A DNA stretch of 64,000 nucleotides from Kutzneria kofuensis (GTDB taxonomy: Bacteria; Actinomycetota; Actinomycetes; Mycobacteriales; Pseudonocardiaceae). The translations under genes were made by a program, and so were the position numbers. Positions within the stretch are counted from its first letter, which is position 1. Each line of letters opens with the position of its first letter. Shown here one piece after another: positions 47,074-55,882 of this stretch. The DNA lies in contig NZ_JACHIR010000001.1 of NCBI RefSeq assembly GCF_014203355.1, positions 2,296,038 through 2,360,037 of the forward strand, written 5' to 3'. Under the pieces are notes generated by a model. The model saw only the letters and a program-made list of their open reading frames with translations, was not told the DNA's origin and searched no databases.

Positions 47074-48531
47074 TTGACCACCCAATCCGAGAGGAGCGTC
47101 GACGTCTCGTCGTCGGCGCCGACCCGGTCCCAGTGGCTGGCCCTGCTCGTGATCGCCGGTGCGCTCATCCTCGATGTCAGCAGCCTGGCGGTCATCAACG
47201 CGGCGCTGCCCGCCATTGGATCCGATTTCCGCATCACCGGGTCCACGCTGCAGTGGACGATGACCTCCTACGCGGTCATCTTCGCCGGCTTCCTGCTGTT
47301 CGGCGGCCGTGCGGCCGACGTGCTGGGCCGGCGCCGGATCTTCTGCGTCGGCATCGCGCTGGTGACGTTCGCGGCACTCGCCGGCGCGCTGGCGCCGGAC
47401 GTGTCGCTGGTCATCGCCGCCCGTGCCGTGCAGGGCATCGGCGCCGCGCTGTCCGGCCCGGCGGCGCTCGCGCTGCTCACCGAGGTGTTCCCCGAGGGCC
47501 CGGCCCGCAACAAGGCGATGGGCATCTACGGCGCGGTCGGCGCCGCCAGCTTCAGCGGCGGCATGGTCGTCGGCGGCATCCTCACGCAGTGGGCCACCTG
47601 GCGCTCGGTGTTCGTGTTCTCCTTCGTCTGCGGCATCATCGTGCTGGTGCTCGGCCGGATCTCGCTGCCGGCCAGCCGGCGCAGCGACCGTCCGCTGGAC
47701 GTGCCGGGCGCGATCCTGGTGACGCTGGGCCTCGGCCTGGTGGTGTTCGGCCTGAGCAGCGGCGGCGACGCCGGCTGGGGCCAGCCGACCACCATCGGCT
47801 CGCTGGTCGGCGCGGTCATCCTGCTCACCGCGTTCGTGGTGTGGGAGAGCCGGGTCAGCGAGCCGCTGCTGCCGCTGGGCATGTTCCGCAGCGTCCCGGT
47901 CCGTGCCGGCGTGCTGGCGGCGTTCCTGCACTACGCGGCCGTCATCGCGCTGCTGTTCTTCGCCCCGCTGTACATGCAGGAGAACCTGGGCTACACGCCG
48001 CTGGAGTCCGGCCTGGCGATCGTGCCGATGGGCCTCGCGGTGATCTTCGTGTCCAGCTGGACCGGCCGCAACCTGGCCAAGTACGGCCAGCGGGTGTTCC
48101 TCGTGTGGGGCACGCCGCTGATCGGCCTCGGCATCCTGACCTGGGTGCTGGCCGGCGACACCGCCAGCTACTGGGCGCTGCTGCCGGGCATCCTGCTGAT
48201 GAGCGTCGGCGAGGGCACCACCTTCCCGGCGCTGACCGCCGCCTCGCTGACCGACGTGCCGCAGCACCAGCACGGCGTCGCCAGCGCGGTCAACGTCACC
48301 GCGCAGCAGGTCGGCTCCAGCATCGGCGTCGCCGGCCTGGTCGCCGTGGCCTCGGCGTTCGCCGTCTCGCCGCAGCCGGCCGGTCAGCTTCCCGGCTACC
48401 ACGCGGCGTACTGGGCGGCGTTCATCCTCACCGTGGTCGGCGCCGTCGCGCTGGCGGTGCTGATGCGCCGGCACGGCCAGCGGGCCGCTGCCGCCGCACC
48501 GGCCGAGGTGGTCACGGACCCGGTCGGCTGA
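47074..48531 (+). CDS. DHA2-family MFS efflux transporter
   Basis: 485 residues from TTG 47074 (AGGAG eight bases upstream). 14 helices are likely. Helix 1 has LDVSSLAVINAALPAIGSDF (the LD...IxNxALP pattern), motif A is GGRAADVLGRRRIFC, and motif C-like GAVGAASFSGGMVVGGIL. It should export a product or toxic intermediate of the cluster in exchange for protons. It is followed after 29 bases by the F420-reductase-like gene, and both have a TTAGGAGT-type ribosome-binding site. Confidence 0.9.
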   Translation: MTTQSERSVDVSSSAPTRSQWLALLVIAGALILDVSSLAVINAALPAIGSDFRITGSTLQWTMTSYAVIFAGFLLFGGRAADVLGRRRIFCVGIALVTFAALAGALAPDVSLVIAARAVQGIGAALSGPAALALLTEVFPEGPARNKAMGIYGAVGAASFSGGMVVGGILTQWATWRSVFVFSFVCGIIVLVLGRISLPASRRSDRPLDVPGAILVTLGLGLVVFGLSSGGDAGWGQPTTIGSLVGAVILLTAFVVWESRVSEPLLPLGMFRSVPVRAGVLAAFLHYAAVIALLFFAPLYMQENLGYTPLESGLAIVPMGLAVIFVSSWTGRNLAKYGQRVFLVWGTPLIGLGILTWVLAGDTASYWALLPGILLMSVGEGTTFPALTAASLTDVPQHQHGVASAVNVTAQQVGSSIGVAGLVAVASAFAVSPQPAGQLPGYHAAYWAAFILTVVGAVALAVLMRRHGQRAAAAAPAEVVTDPVG

Positions 48532-48560
48532 CACACCCCCGTACTGGATTAGGAGTGGTC

Positions 48561-49211
48561 ATGTCCAAATCGACGACTGTGGGCCGGCTGGCCGTCATCG
48601 GCACCGGGAAGATCGGCCAGGCCGCCGGCAAGCTGTGGCTGCACGCCGGTTACGAGGTCGTGTTCGGCTCGCGCAACCCCGCCGGGCCGGCCGCGGCGCT
48701 GGCCGACCTGGGGGCCACCGTCGCCACCCCGCTCGAGGCCGCCCGGGCCGCCGAGGTGGTGCTGCTGGCCGTGCCCGGGGAGACCGTCGAGGAGCTGCTT
48801 CCCGAGCTCGCCGACGCGTTGGCCGGCAAGATGGTCATCGACGCCACCAACAAGATCGCCTATGCCGACGGTCGCTGGGTGTCCACTTTGGAGCCCGGTC
48901 TGACCGAGGGCCGGTGGATGGCCCAGCAGCTGCCCCGCAGCACCGTCGTCCGGGCGTTCAGCCACATTCCCGACGAGCTGCTCTGGCCTCGGGGCACCGA
49001 GCAGGCCCTGTACTGGGCCATGGCCATCGCCGGCGACGACGTCGAGGCGAAGGCCACCCTCGCCGGCCTGATCCGGGACGCCGGCTGGGTTCCGGTCGAC
49101 GTCGGCACCCTCGACGAGTCGGGTCACCTGGACCCGGGCGGCTCGGTCTTCCACCTGTTCTACACGGAGACCGAGATGCGCGAGGTCGTCGGCCTCACCG
49201 TGGCCGCGTGA
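48561..49211 (+). CDS. NADPH-dependent F420 reductase-like protein
   Basis: 216 residues from ATG 48561 (TAGGAG upstream). LAVIGTGKIGQAAGKLWLHA is a Rossmann Gly-rich loop, and VVFGSRNPAG, VLLAVPGETVEELLPE and MVIDATNKI follow the Fno/NADP-oxidoreductase pattern. FSHIPDELLWPRG and GSVFHLFYTE are in the C-terminal part. It may move hydride between NADPH and F420, or act as an imine- or keto-reductase on a pathway compound. It ends one base before the convergent TetR gene. Confidence 0.8.
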   Translation: MSKSTTVGRLAVIGTGKIGQAAGKLWLHAGYEVVFGSRNPAGPAAALADLGATVATPLEAARAAEVVLLAVPGETVEELLPELADALAGKMVIDATNKIAYADGRWVSTLEPGLTEGRWMAQQLPRSTVVRAFSHIPDELLWPRGTEQALYWAMAIAGDDVEAKATLAGLIRDAGWVPVDVGTLDESGHLDPGGSVFHLFYTETEMREVVGLTVAA

Positions 49212-49212
49212 T

Positions 49213-49833
49213 CTACCGCTGTGGGCGGGGGACCTTGCCGGGTCCCCCGCCTTTCTCTTTCCCCTCAACCTCTTTCCCCGCGACCAGCTCGGGCAGCCGC
49301 GCCGTCACCGCCGGAGACCCTCCCGCGAGCGACGTGACCATGCAGGCCCCGATGATCAGCGTCATGATCGCCTGCGCGTCGATCGCCGGGCGGTCCTCCG
49401 CACGCAGCAGCTCCTCCAGCGAGGCGACGCCCGGCCGGCCGAATTCCTTCCACAGCGCCGACTGCAGGTCCGGATGGTCCCGCAGCGACGCCATCAGCCC
49501 CGGCAGCGCGGCCCGAACCTCCGGGCGGTTGAACAGCTCCGCGGTGTAGGCGAACGACCGGTGCACCCACTCCCGCGTGCTCGTCGACTCCAGCACCGGC
49601 GTGGGCGCGTCTTGCCAGGCGAACACGGCCTCGAACACGAGATGGGTCTTGGACGGCCACCGTCGGTACAGCGCCGGTCGGCCCACGTTCGCCCGTTCGG
49701 CGATGGCGACCATGGACAGCCGCTCCCAGCCGACCTCGACCAGCAGCTCCCGGGCGGCCCGCAGCGCCGCGTCGTCGATCGCCCGGTCCCGGGGTCGGCC
49801 GCGGCCGCGTTCGGACTGCTCCATTCCCGTCAT
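49213..49833 (-). CDS. TetR-family repressor
   Basis: 206 residues. The HTH at about 30-60 reads LSMVAIAERANVGRPALYRR, preceded by RDRAIDDAALRAARELLVEV. The C-terminal ligand domain is TetR_C-like (VRAALPGLMASLRDHPDLQS). It is probably leaderless: a TACGTT -10 on the minus strand ends seven bases before ATG 49833. That -10 is inside one arm of a perfect palindrome (49840-49862), so the gene should be autoregulated together with the divergent SDR gene. Confidence 0.9.
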   Translation of the reverse strand: MTGMEQSERGRGRPRDRAIDDAALRAARELLVEVGWERLSMVAIAERANVGRPALYRRWPSKTHLVFEAVFAWQDAPTPVLESTSTREWVHRSFAYTAELFNRPEVRAALPGLMASLRDHPDLQSALWKEFGRPGVASLEELLRAEDRPAIDAQAIMTLIIGACMVTSLAGGSPAVTARLPELVAGKEVEGKEKGGGPGKVPRPQR

Positions 49834-49839
49834 TGTGAA

Positions 49840-49862
49840 TAACGTAACACGCTGTTACGTTA
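49840..49862. promoter_or_regulatory. TetR operator with built-in divergent -10 elements
   Basis: TAACGTAACA-CGC-TGTTACGTTA is a perfect palindrome with 10-bp arms between the divergent starts 49833 and 49868. Each arm contains TACGTT, one on each strand (49841-49846 minus; 49856-49861 plus), placed seven and six bases from the respective start codons, the usual distance for leaderless actinobacterial transcripts. Binding of the TetR protein would block both promoters. Confidence 0.85.
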
Positions 49863-49867
49863 ATCGG

Positions 49868-50635
49868 GTGGTCCTCGACGGCAAGACAGTGATCGTGTCC
49901 GGGGTCGGAGCCGGCCTCGGCCGGCAGACCGCGCTCGCGGCGGCCCGGGACGGGGCGAACGTCGTCCTCGGCGCCCGAACGGAAGCCAACCTCAAGGCGG
50001 TGGCCGAGGAGATCGGGTCGCGGGCGGCCTACGCCGTCACCAACATCACCTCGGCGGCGGACTGCGACGGCCTCGTGTCGGTCGCCATGGAGAAGTTCGG
50101 CGCGGTCGACGCCGTGATCCACGTGGCCGCCCGGGACCGCGTGTTCGGCGGGCTCGACGGCGCCGACCTGGACCTCTGGCGCAAGGTGCTGGACGTCAAC
50201 GTCATCGGCACCATGCGGCTGACCCAGGCCGCGCTGCCCGCGCTCTCCGTCCGCGGCGGCTCGGTCGTGATCATCGGCACCCAGGCCGCGTTCAGCCCCA
50301 CGCTGCCGCAGGCCGCCTACGCCACGTCCAAGGGCGCGCTGCACGCCGCGATGTTCTCCCTGGCCCGGGAGCTCGGCCCGCGCAAGATCCGGGTCAACTC
50401 CGTGGTGCCCGGCTGGATGTGGGGCCCGAACGTCGAGATGTACATCAAGTGGACCGCGCAGAGCCGGGGCGTGCCCGAGGACGAGGTGAAGGCCGAGCTC
50501 AACGCCAAGACCGCGCTGAACGAGATCGCCGAGGACGCCGACGTGGCCGAGGCGGCCGTGTTCTTCGCGTCCGACCGGGCCCGGATGCTGACCGGGCAGA
50601 CCCTGTTCGTCAACGGTGGCGAGTACTTCCGCTGA
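49868..50635 (+). CDS. SDR-family oxidoreductase
   Basis: 255 residues from GTG 49868. VIVSGVGAGLGRQTALAAAR is the cofactor loop. The usual NNAG is VIHVAARDRVFG. VVIIGTQAAFSP holds the region of the Ser, and AYATSKGALHAAMFSL gives Tyr-x-x-x-Lys. RVNSVVPGWMWGPNVEMYIK and LFVNGGEYFR complete the fold. Such genes are common in mycobacterial sterol and xenobiotic loci. Transcription is leaderless, from the TetR-controlled promoter. The DHDPR-like gene follows after 11 bases. Confidence 0.88.
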   Translation: MVLDGKTVIVSGVGAGLGRQTALAAARDGANVVLGARTEANLKAVAEEIGSRAAYAVTNITSAADCDGLVSVAMEKFGAVDAVIHVAARDRVFGGLDGADLDLWRKVLDVNVIGTMRLTQAALPALSVRGGSVVIIGTQAAFSPTLPQAAYATSKGALHAAMFSLARELGPRKIRVNSVVPGWMWGPNVEMYIKWTAQSRGVPEDEVKAELNAKTALNEIAEDADVAEAAVFFASDRARMLTGQTLFVNGGEYFR

Positions 50636-50646
50636 GGGGAAACACG

Positions 50647-51717
50647 ATGGCGCACAAGGTGATCGTCTGGGGCACGGGTGTCGTGGGCAAGCTCGTGATC
50701 CGGGAGCTGCTCGACCATCCGGAGTTCGAACTGGCCGGCGTGATCGTGCACGACCCGGCCAAGGACGGCGTCGATGCCGGCACCCTGATCGGCGGCTCTC
50801 CCGTCGGCATCGCGGCCACCACCGACGTTCAGTCCGCTTTGGACACCGATGCTTCCGCCGTGGCCTACTTCGGTCCCACGGCCGAGTTCGCCCTGGAGAA
50901 CATCCAGAACATGGGCCTGGCCCTGCGTTCCGGCAAGCACGTCGTGTCCACCTCGATGACGCCTTTGGTGTATCCCGACGCCTGCCCTGTGGAACTCCGC
51001 GCCGAACTCGAGAAGGCCTGCGCCGAGTCCGGCAAGGCCTGTTTCACCACCGGCATCGACCCCGGCTTCGCCAACGACCTCTTCCCCCTGACCCTGCTGG
51101 GGGTCTGTGGGCGGGTCGACAGCGTCCGGATCCAGGAGCTCGTCGACTACGCCAGCTATGCCGGCGACTACAGCAAGGTCATGGGCTTCGGCCTGCCGGT
51201 CGACTCCCAGGCCGTGCTGGAGATTCCCGAGGTCCTCGTCTTCGCGTGGGGCCACACCATTCCCATGATCGCCGATGCCGTGGGTGTGAAGCTCGACCGT
51301 GTCGACACCGTTTATGAGAAGTGGGCCGCTCCGTCGCCGATCTCGTATCAGTACGGCACCATCGAGGCCGGCCACTGCGCCGCCGTGCGGTTCGAGATCC
51401 GTGGCTGGGTCGGCGACCGGGCCCCGATCGTCATCGAGCACGTCAACCGCATCACCAACGCCGCCGCCCCCGACTGGCCCCGAGCCGCGTCCGTGGAGAA
51501 CGACGCCTACCGGATCATCGTCAAGGGCAGCCCCGAGATCACCCAGGAAACCGCCTTCCGCCACGAGGTCGACGGCGACCCCGTCAGCGGCGGGTGTCTG
51601 GCCACCGGCATGCGGGCCGTGAATGCGGTTCCCTACCTCGACGACCTCCCGCCGCGGCTCGTGTCGGCGCTCGACCTGCCCCTGATCCCGGGCCGCGGAG
51701 TGATCCGCCGGAGCTGA
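50647..51717 (+). CDS. Dihydrodipicolinate reductase-like NAD(P)-binding protein
   Basis: 356 residues from ATG 50647 (GAGGGG upstream). VIVWGTGVVGKLVIRELLDH is a Rossmann loop; HPEFELAGVIVHDPAKDGVD, then GKHVVSTSMTPLVYPDACP and TTGIDPGFANDLFPL follow the actinobacterial DapB-like family that is found with SDRs and P450s. It is not the lysine-pathway enzyme, because it is longer and lacks the DapB HHxxKxDxPSGT motif. A 2,4-diaminopentanoate-dehydrogenase-like or ketone-reducing activity is possible; the substrate is unknown. Confidence 0.82.
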   Translation: MAHKVIVWGTGVVGKLVIRELLDHPEFELAGVIVHDPAKDGVDAGTLIGGSPVGIAATTDVQSALDTDASAVAYFGPTAEFALENIQNMGLALRSGKHVVSTSMTPLVYPDACPVELRAELEKACAESGKACFTTGIDPGFANDLFPLTLLGVCGRVDSVRIQELVDYASYAGDYSKVMGFGLPVDSQAVLEIPEVLVFAWGHTIPMIADAVGVKLDRVDTVYEKWAAPSPISYQYGTIEAGHCAAVRFEIRGWVGDRAPIVIEHVNRITNAAAPDWPRAASVENDAYRIIVKGSPEITQETAFRHEVDGDPVSGGCLATGMRAVNAVPYLDDLPPRLVSALDLPLIPGRGVIRRS

Positions 51718-51904
51718 CTCAACACAAGGCGATCTTCGGCCGCACAACACAGCCCCCGTTTCCATCCAAGCACAGCGGCCCGACAATTCGGCCGGCCCAC
51801 AGAAGATGATCATGCGGGCCCCGCACTTCGTCGGTCCCACGTGCTTGGATTGATTCGGGGGCTGCTCATCTCCGCCGGCAGCCCGCTCGCGGCGGCGGTA
51901 GCCG

Positions 51905-52261
51905 CTAGTCCAGGACGGAGCGGACCGCCTCTTCCGTTCGCGCGACCACAGCCGGGCCGTCGTCCGCGGTGATGATCGGGCGCTGGATCAGGATCGGGTG
52001 CTCGGCCAGCGCCTTGATCCACCGGTCGCGCGTCGCCTCGGTCCGTTCCCACGTCTTCAGCCCGATTTCGGCGGCGACGGCCTCACCGGTGCGGGCGATG
52101 TCCCACGGCTCCAGCCCGAGCCGGTCGAGCACGGCCACCAGCTCGGCCTCCGTGGGCGGGTCGTCCAGGTAGCGGCGCACCGTGTACTCGGCGCCGGCCT
52201 CGTCCAGGATCGACAGCGCCGACCGGCACTTGGAGCAAGCGGGGTTGATCCAGATTTCCAC
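51905..52261 (-). CDS. ArsC/Spx-family thioredoxin-fold protein
   Basis: 118 residues from GTG 52261. MEIWINPACSKCRSALSILD has the ArsC-type loop, here with Cys-x-x-Cys rather than a single Cys. Family features YLDDPPTEAELVAVLDRLGL and IQRPIITADDGPAVVART (RPI motif) are present. It may be a glutaredoxin-like arsenate reductase or an unassigned oxidoreductase; no other ars gene is near. The start is divergent from the P450 gene, and a TAAGCT -10 lies six bases upstream, so it is likely leaderless. Confidence 0.85.
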   Translation of the reverse strand: MEIWINPACSKCRSALSILDEAGAEYTVRRYLDDPPTEAELVAVLDRLGLEPWDIARTGEAVAAEIGLKTWERTEATRDRWIKALAEHPILIQRPIITADDGPAVVARTEEAVRSVLD

Positions 52262-52267
52262 GGGTGG

Positions 52268-52286
52268 AGCTTACGGCTGGTAGCTT
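52268..52286. promoter_or_regulatory. Back-to-back -10 elements for two leaderless genes
   Basis: TAAGCT on the minus strand (52268-52273) ends six bases from GTG 52261. TAGCTT on the plus strand (52281-52286) ends seven bases from GTG 52294. Both match the TAnnnT -10 pattern with start codon at or near the transcription start. Confidence 0.65.
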
Positions 52287-52293
52287 CGACGCC

Positions 52294-53442
52294 GTGTTCC
52301 GAGTCGGTGCCGAGGCCACGATCGAGCAGCTCACGGCGGATCCCCATCCGCTGCTGGCCCGGCTGCGCGCGACCGAGCCGGTGTCGTGGCTGCCGGCGCT
52401 GAACGGCTGGCTGGTGACGCGGCACGACCTGGCCCTGCAGGTGATGCGTGACGCGGCGACCTTCACTGTCGACGACCCGAGGTTCTCGACGGCGCAGGTC
52501 GTCGGTCCCTCGATGCTGTCGCTGGACGCCGACGAGCACGCCCGGCACCGGGCGCCGTTCTCCCGGCAGTTCCGGCCGAGGGAGATCGCGGACCGGTTCG
52601 GCGACTTCGTGCGCGCCGAATGCGACCGGCTGGTCGACGGCTTCGCCGCCACGGGACACGCCGAACTGCGGCGGGCGCTGGCCGGTCCGCTGGCGGTCGC
52701 GGTGGTGGCCGACGCGTTGGGTCTGGACGGCACGGACGCGAAGCGGGTCCTGGCCTGGTACGACGCGATCGTGTCCACAGTGGCCGACATCTCCGCCGGT
52801 CGGGAACCGGATTCCGTTGGGACGGCGGCGTTCGGCGAGCTACGGGCGCACATCGAGGGATCGGTGGCCCGGCACAACCCGTCGCTGCTGACCGAAGCGG
52901 CGCAGACGCTGGCGCTGCCCGAGGTGGTGTCGAACGCGGCGGTGCTGATGTTCGGCGGCATCGAGACCACCGAGGGCATGATCGCCAACGTCCTGCTGCA
53001 TCTGTTGAGCAATCCGTCCCAACTGGACATCGTGCGCACGGATCGGTCCCGGATTCCCGACGTCGTCGAGGAATCGCTGCGGATGGAGCCGGCAGCGGCG
53101 GTCGTCGACCGGTACGCGACCCGGGACGTCGAACTGGCCGGGGCGACGATCGCGCGTGGCGACCTCGTCACCGTGTCGCTGACGGCGGCCAACCGGGATC
53201 CGGCGGTGTTCGACAACCCGGACGTCTTCGATCTGCGGCGACCGAACCTGCGCAAGCAGTTGGCGTTCGCGCACGGCCCGCACTTCTGCCTCGGCATCGA
53301 TCTCGCCCGGCTGGAGACGCGGATCGCCGTCGAGACGGTGCTGGACCGGTTGCCGGGACTGGAACTGACCGAGCCGGCCGCGCCGGCGGGCCTGGTGTTC
53401 CGCAAGCCCGACGGCGTGCACGTGCGATGGGCGACCCCGTGA
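52294..53442 (+). CDS. Cytochrome P450
   Basis: 382 residues from GTG 52294. The I-helix has FGGIETTEGMIANVL (with acid and Thr), the K-helix EESLRMEP (ExxR), and the haem loop FAHGPHFCLGIDLARLETR with the Cys ligand. It is a soluble bacterial class I type that needs a ferredoxin and reductase; the Rieske/FdR pair at 44-45 kb is a possible donor. A GTG at 52264 would extend it by ten residues but lies between two promoters, so 52294 is preferred. The substrate is unknown. The stop overlaps the next gene (GTGA). Confidence 0.92.
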   Translation: MFRVGAEATIEQLTADPHPLLARLRATEPVSWLPALNGWLVTRHDLALQVMRDAATFTVDDPRFSTAQVVGPSMLSLDADEHARHRAPFSRQFRPREIADRFGDFVRAECDRLVDGFAATGHAELRRALAGPLAVAVVADALGLDGTDAKRVLAWYDAIVSTVADISAGREPDSVGTAAFGELRAHIEGSVARHNPSLLTEAAQTLALPEVVSNAAVLMFGGIETTEGMIANVLLHLLSNPSQLDIVRTDRSRIPDVVEESLRMEPAAAVVDRYATRDVELAGATIARGDLVTVSLTAANRDPAVFDNPDVFDLRRPNLRKQLAFAHGPHFCLGIDLARLETRIAVETVLDRLPGLELTEPAAPAGLVFRKPDGVHVRWATP

Positions 53443-53783
53443 CACCGGCAGAAGTCGCCGCATACGCGCTGCAGTTCCCGCAGGTCACCGAGGAAAACCC
53501 GTTCGGGCCCGGGTTGGACGTGTACAAGGTCGAGGGCAAGGTGTTCGCGATCCTCTCCCCCAGCGGCCCTTCGGTGTCGCTCAAGTGCGAGCCCAGCCTG
53601 GCCATGCACCTGCGCCAGCAGTTCGACGCCGTGACGCCCGGCTACCACCTGAACAAGAAGCACTGGAACACCGTGCGGCTGGACGGCGACGTGCCGCCCG
53701 ACCAGGTCGAGGAGATGATCGAGCACTCCTACGAGCGGGTCGTGGCCGGCCTGCCCAAGGCCGTCCGGCTACGCCTTCGGTAG
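53439..53783 (+). CDS. MmcQ/YjbR-like protein
   Basis: 114 residues from GTG 53439, overlapping the P450 stop by GTGA; ATG 53427 is an alternative. VAAYALQFPQVTEENPFGPG, YKVEGKVFAILSPSG and LNKKHWNTVRLDGDVP match the MmcQ/YjbR fold (CyaY-like), often labelled DNA-binding without direct proof. The H-W-N and PGYHLNKKHW motif is kept. It is translationally coupled to the P450. It overlaps the convergent small membrane protein gene by 15 bases. Confidence 0.85.
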   Translation: MTPAEVAAYALQFPQVTEENPFGPGLDVYKVEGKVFAILSPSGPSVSLKCEPSLAMHLRQQFDAVTPGYHLNKKHWNTVRLDGDVPPDQVEEMIEHSYERVVAGLPKAVRLRLR

Positions 53784-54047
53784 CACCCGCACCGATTTCA
53801 GGATGTGCTCGGGCACATCGCCGCCGCGCGCCATCGTGACGGTCAGCCCCCACGCCATCAGGAACCCCAGCAGCCCCAGGGCAAGGCCGGAGATCCCGAG
53901 GACGAGGCCCACCAGCCACATCAACTGCCGCAGCGGGCTGATCAGCATCAGGATCGGCGTGGTGACCAGCGCGACGGCGATGTAGCCGGCCGAGCCGGCC
54001 TGGTCCATCTTCATCACCACGTGCAGCAGGCGGTTCTTTCCGGTCAT
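53769..54047 (-). CDS. Small two-helix membrane protein
   Basis: 92 residues from ATG 54047 (GGGGAGGCG upstream). Hydrophobic segments: AGYIAVALVTTPILMLI and LMWLVGLVLGISGLALGLLG, running into FLMAWGLTVTM. The short C-terminal tail is RGGDVPEHILKSVRVLPKA. It lies 80 bases downstream of the CDP-alcohol phosphotransferase gene on the same strand and may be co-transcribed. No family recognised. Confidence 0.65.
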   Translation of the reverse strand: MTGKNRLLHVVMKMDQAGSAGYIAVALVTTPILMLISPLRQLMWLVGLVLGISGLALGLLGFLMAWGLTVTMARGGDVPEHILKSVRVLPKA

Positions 54048-54127
54048 CGGTCTCGCCTCCCCTTCTTCCGTCACCGACGACGCTAAACGTGTCGGCGCGG
54101 CAAGGCGATTACCCGGGAGGTAACGGC

Positions 54128-54835
54128 CTACCGGTTGCGCCACAACCAGATCACGTCCCGGCCGAACGACCACACCAGCGACGCCAGCGCGATCCCCACC
54201 ACCCCGACCGACGCGACGGTCGGCAGCAGGCCGGAAGCCGCGACCACGAGCAGCACCCCCTGCGCGGCGGCGACGGTCTTGCGGGCGAAGCTCGGCGGCA
54301 GCGCGCCCTTCAGCCAGGGCAGGATCCAGCTGGCCGCGACGAACGCGTACCGCATCCCGCCGATGACCAGCACCCACGGCCCCAGCGACTCGGCGACGAA
54401 TACGCTCAGCACGAGGATCAGGAACGCGTCGACCTCCATGTCGAACCGCGCCCCGACAGCGGTGGCGGTGCCGGTGCGGCGGGCCACCTGCCCGTCGACG
54501 CCGTCGAGGACCAGCGCCACCACGGACAGCGCCACGATGGCGGGCGTCGCGGGGCCGTGCATGAGGCCGTCGGCGACCAGTGCGGTGACGCCGCCGACCA
54601 GCGTGGCCCGGAACAGGGTGACCCAGTTGGCCTGGCCGAACGTCCTGGCCCGCGACCGGTGCAGGGCATAACCGAGGGTTGCGCACGTCACCACGGCGCA
54701 GGCGGTGCCGGCCGCCAACGCGCTCGGGCCGATCCGCAGCGCCGCCCACAGCAGGGTCAGCAACACCAGCTGCGCGCCGAGCCCAGCGACCACGCCGGGT
54801 GTCGCCGTCGATACGTGCCGAATATGAGTGGTCAC
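54128..54835 (-). CDS. CDP-alcohol phosphatidyltransferase-family membrane enzyme
   Basis: 235 residues from GTG 54835. The CDP-OH-P signature DGVDGQVARR...GARFDMEVDAF (DG-x2-AR-x8-G-x3-D-x3-D) is complete and carries the metal-binding Asp residues. About six hydrophobic helices. It transfers an alcohol phosphate from a CDP-activated donor to a hydroxyl acceptor, typically making phospholipid head groups. The acceptor is unknown. It starts 61 bp from the divergent MDR/QueD-like operon. In this setting a phospholipid-linked product is a reasonable guess. Confidence 0.88.
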   Translation of the reverse strand: MTTHIRHVSTATPGVVAGLGAQLVLLTLLWAALRIGPSALAAGTACAVVTCATLGYALHRSRARTFGQANWVTLFRATLVGGVTALVADGLMHGPATPAIVALSVVALVLDGVDGQVARRTGTATAVGARFDMEVDAFLILVLSVFVAESLGPWVLVIGGMRYAFVAASWILPWLKGALPPSFARKTVAAAQGVLLVVAASGLLPTVASVGVVGIALASLVWSFGRDVIWLWRNR

Positions 54836-54896
54836 CGCGCCTCCCCACGTCCTCTTGCCTCGGTCAGAACACGTCCGCTGTGATAGAAGGGTTCAA

Positions 54897-55880
54897 ATGG
54901 ACCTGACCGCACACGCGTTCTGGCTGCTACGCCCGGGTGAGGGCGAGATCCGTCCGGTGCAGCTGACCCCACCCGGCCCCGGCGAGGTGCTGGTCAGGGC
55001 GCTGTTCTCGGGTGTCAGCCGCGGCACCGAGACGCTGGTGTTCCGTGGCGGCGTGCCCGCCAGCCAGCACGACCTCATGCGAGCCCCGTTCCAGGACGGC
55101 GACTTCCCCGCCCCGGTCAAGTACGGCTACCTCAGCGTCGGCGTCGTCGAGGCCGGCGAGCCGGACCTGGTCGGGCGGACGGTGTTTTGTCTGTATCCCC
55201 ATCAGACACGGTACGTCGTCCCGGTGTCGGCGGTGACCGTCGTGCCCGACTCCGTGCCGTCTGCGCGCGCGGTGCTGGCCGGGACGGTGGAGACGGCCGT
55301 CAACGCCGTGTGGGACGCCGCTCCCCTGCTCGGCGACCGGATCGCGGTCATCGGCGCCGGGATGGTCGGGTGTTCGGTCGCCGCCGTGCTGGCCAAGTTC
55401 CCGGGGGTGCGGGTGCAGCTCGTGGACGTCGACGCCGCGCGGGCGTCGGTGGCCTCCGCGTTGGGCGTGGAGTTCGTGTCGCCGGACGACGCGGCCGGCG
55501 ACTGCGACCTGGTCGTGCACGCCAGCGCGACGTCGGCGGGGCTGACCCGGGCGCTCGAGCTGCTCACGCCGGAGGGCACGGTGGTGGAGCTGTCCTGGTA
55601 CGGCGACAAGCAGGTCAGCGTCCCACTCGGGGAGTTCTTCCACTCCCGGCGGCTGGTCGTGCGGAGCAGCCAGGTCGGCACCATTCCGCCGGCGCGGCGG
55701 GGCCGGCACACCTATGCCAGCCGACTCGCGCTGTCGCTGAACCTGCTGGCCGACCCGGTCTTCGACGCCCTGATCACCGGTTCCAGCGACTTCACCGAAC
55801 TGCCCACCGTCATGCCGCAGCTGGCCGACGGCCGGCTGCCGGCGCTGTGTCACCGCATCGTTTACCCGTCAGGAGGATGA
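54897..55880 (+). CDS. Medium-chain (zinc-independent-like) dehydrogenase
   Basis: 327 residues from ATG 54897. The MDR fold is seen in [40 protein letters not shown] and the cofactor loop [20 protein letters not shown]. The usual zinc Cys/His pair near residues 38 and 60 is missing (SGVSRGTE, no GHE), so it is probably a zinc-free reductase/dehydrogenase such as those acting on polyol- or sugar-like substrates. It is the first gene of the operon: its TGA overlaps the ATG that precedes the QueD-like start. Confidence 0.85.
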   Translation: MDLTAHAFWLLRPGEGEIRPVQLTPPGPGEVLVRALFSGVSRGTETLVFRGGVPASQHDLMRAPFQDGDFPAPVKYGYLSVGVVEAGEPDLVGRTVFCLYPHQTRYVVPVSAVTVVPDSVPSARAVLAGTVETAVNAVWDAAPLLGDRIAVIGAGMVGCSVAAVLAKFPGVRVQLVDVDAARASVASALGVEFVSPDDAAGDCDLVVHASATSAGLTRALELLTPEGTVVELSWYGDKQVSVPLGEFFHSRRLVVRSSQVGTIPPARRGRHTYASRLALSLNLLADPVFDALITGSSDFTELPTVMPQLADGRLPALCHRIVYPSGG

Positions 55881-55882
55881 CC

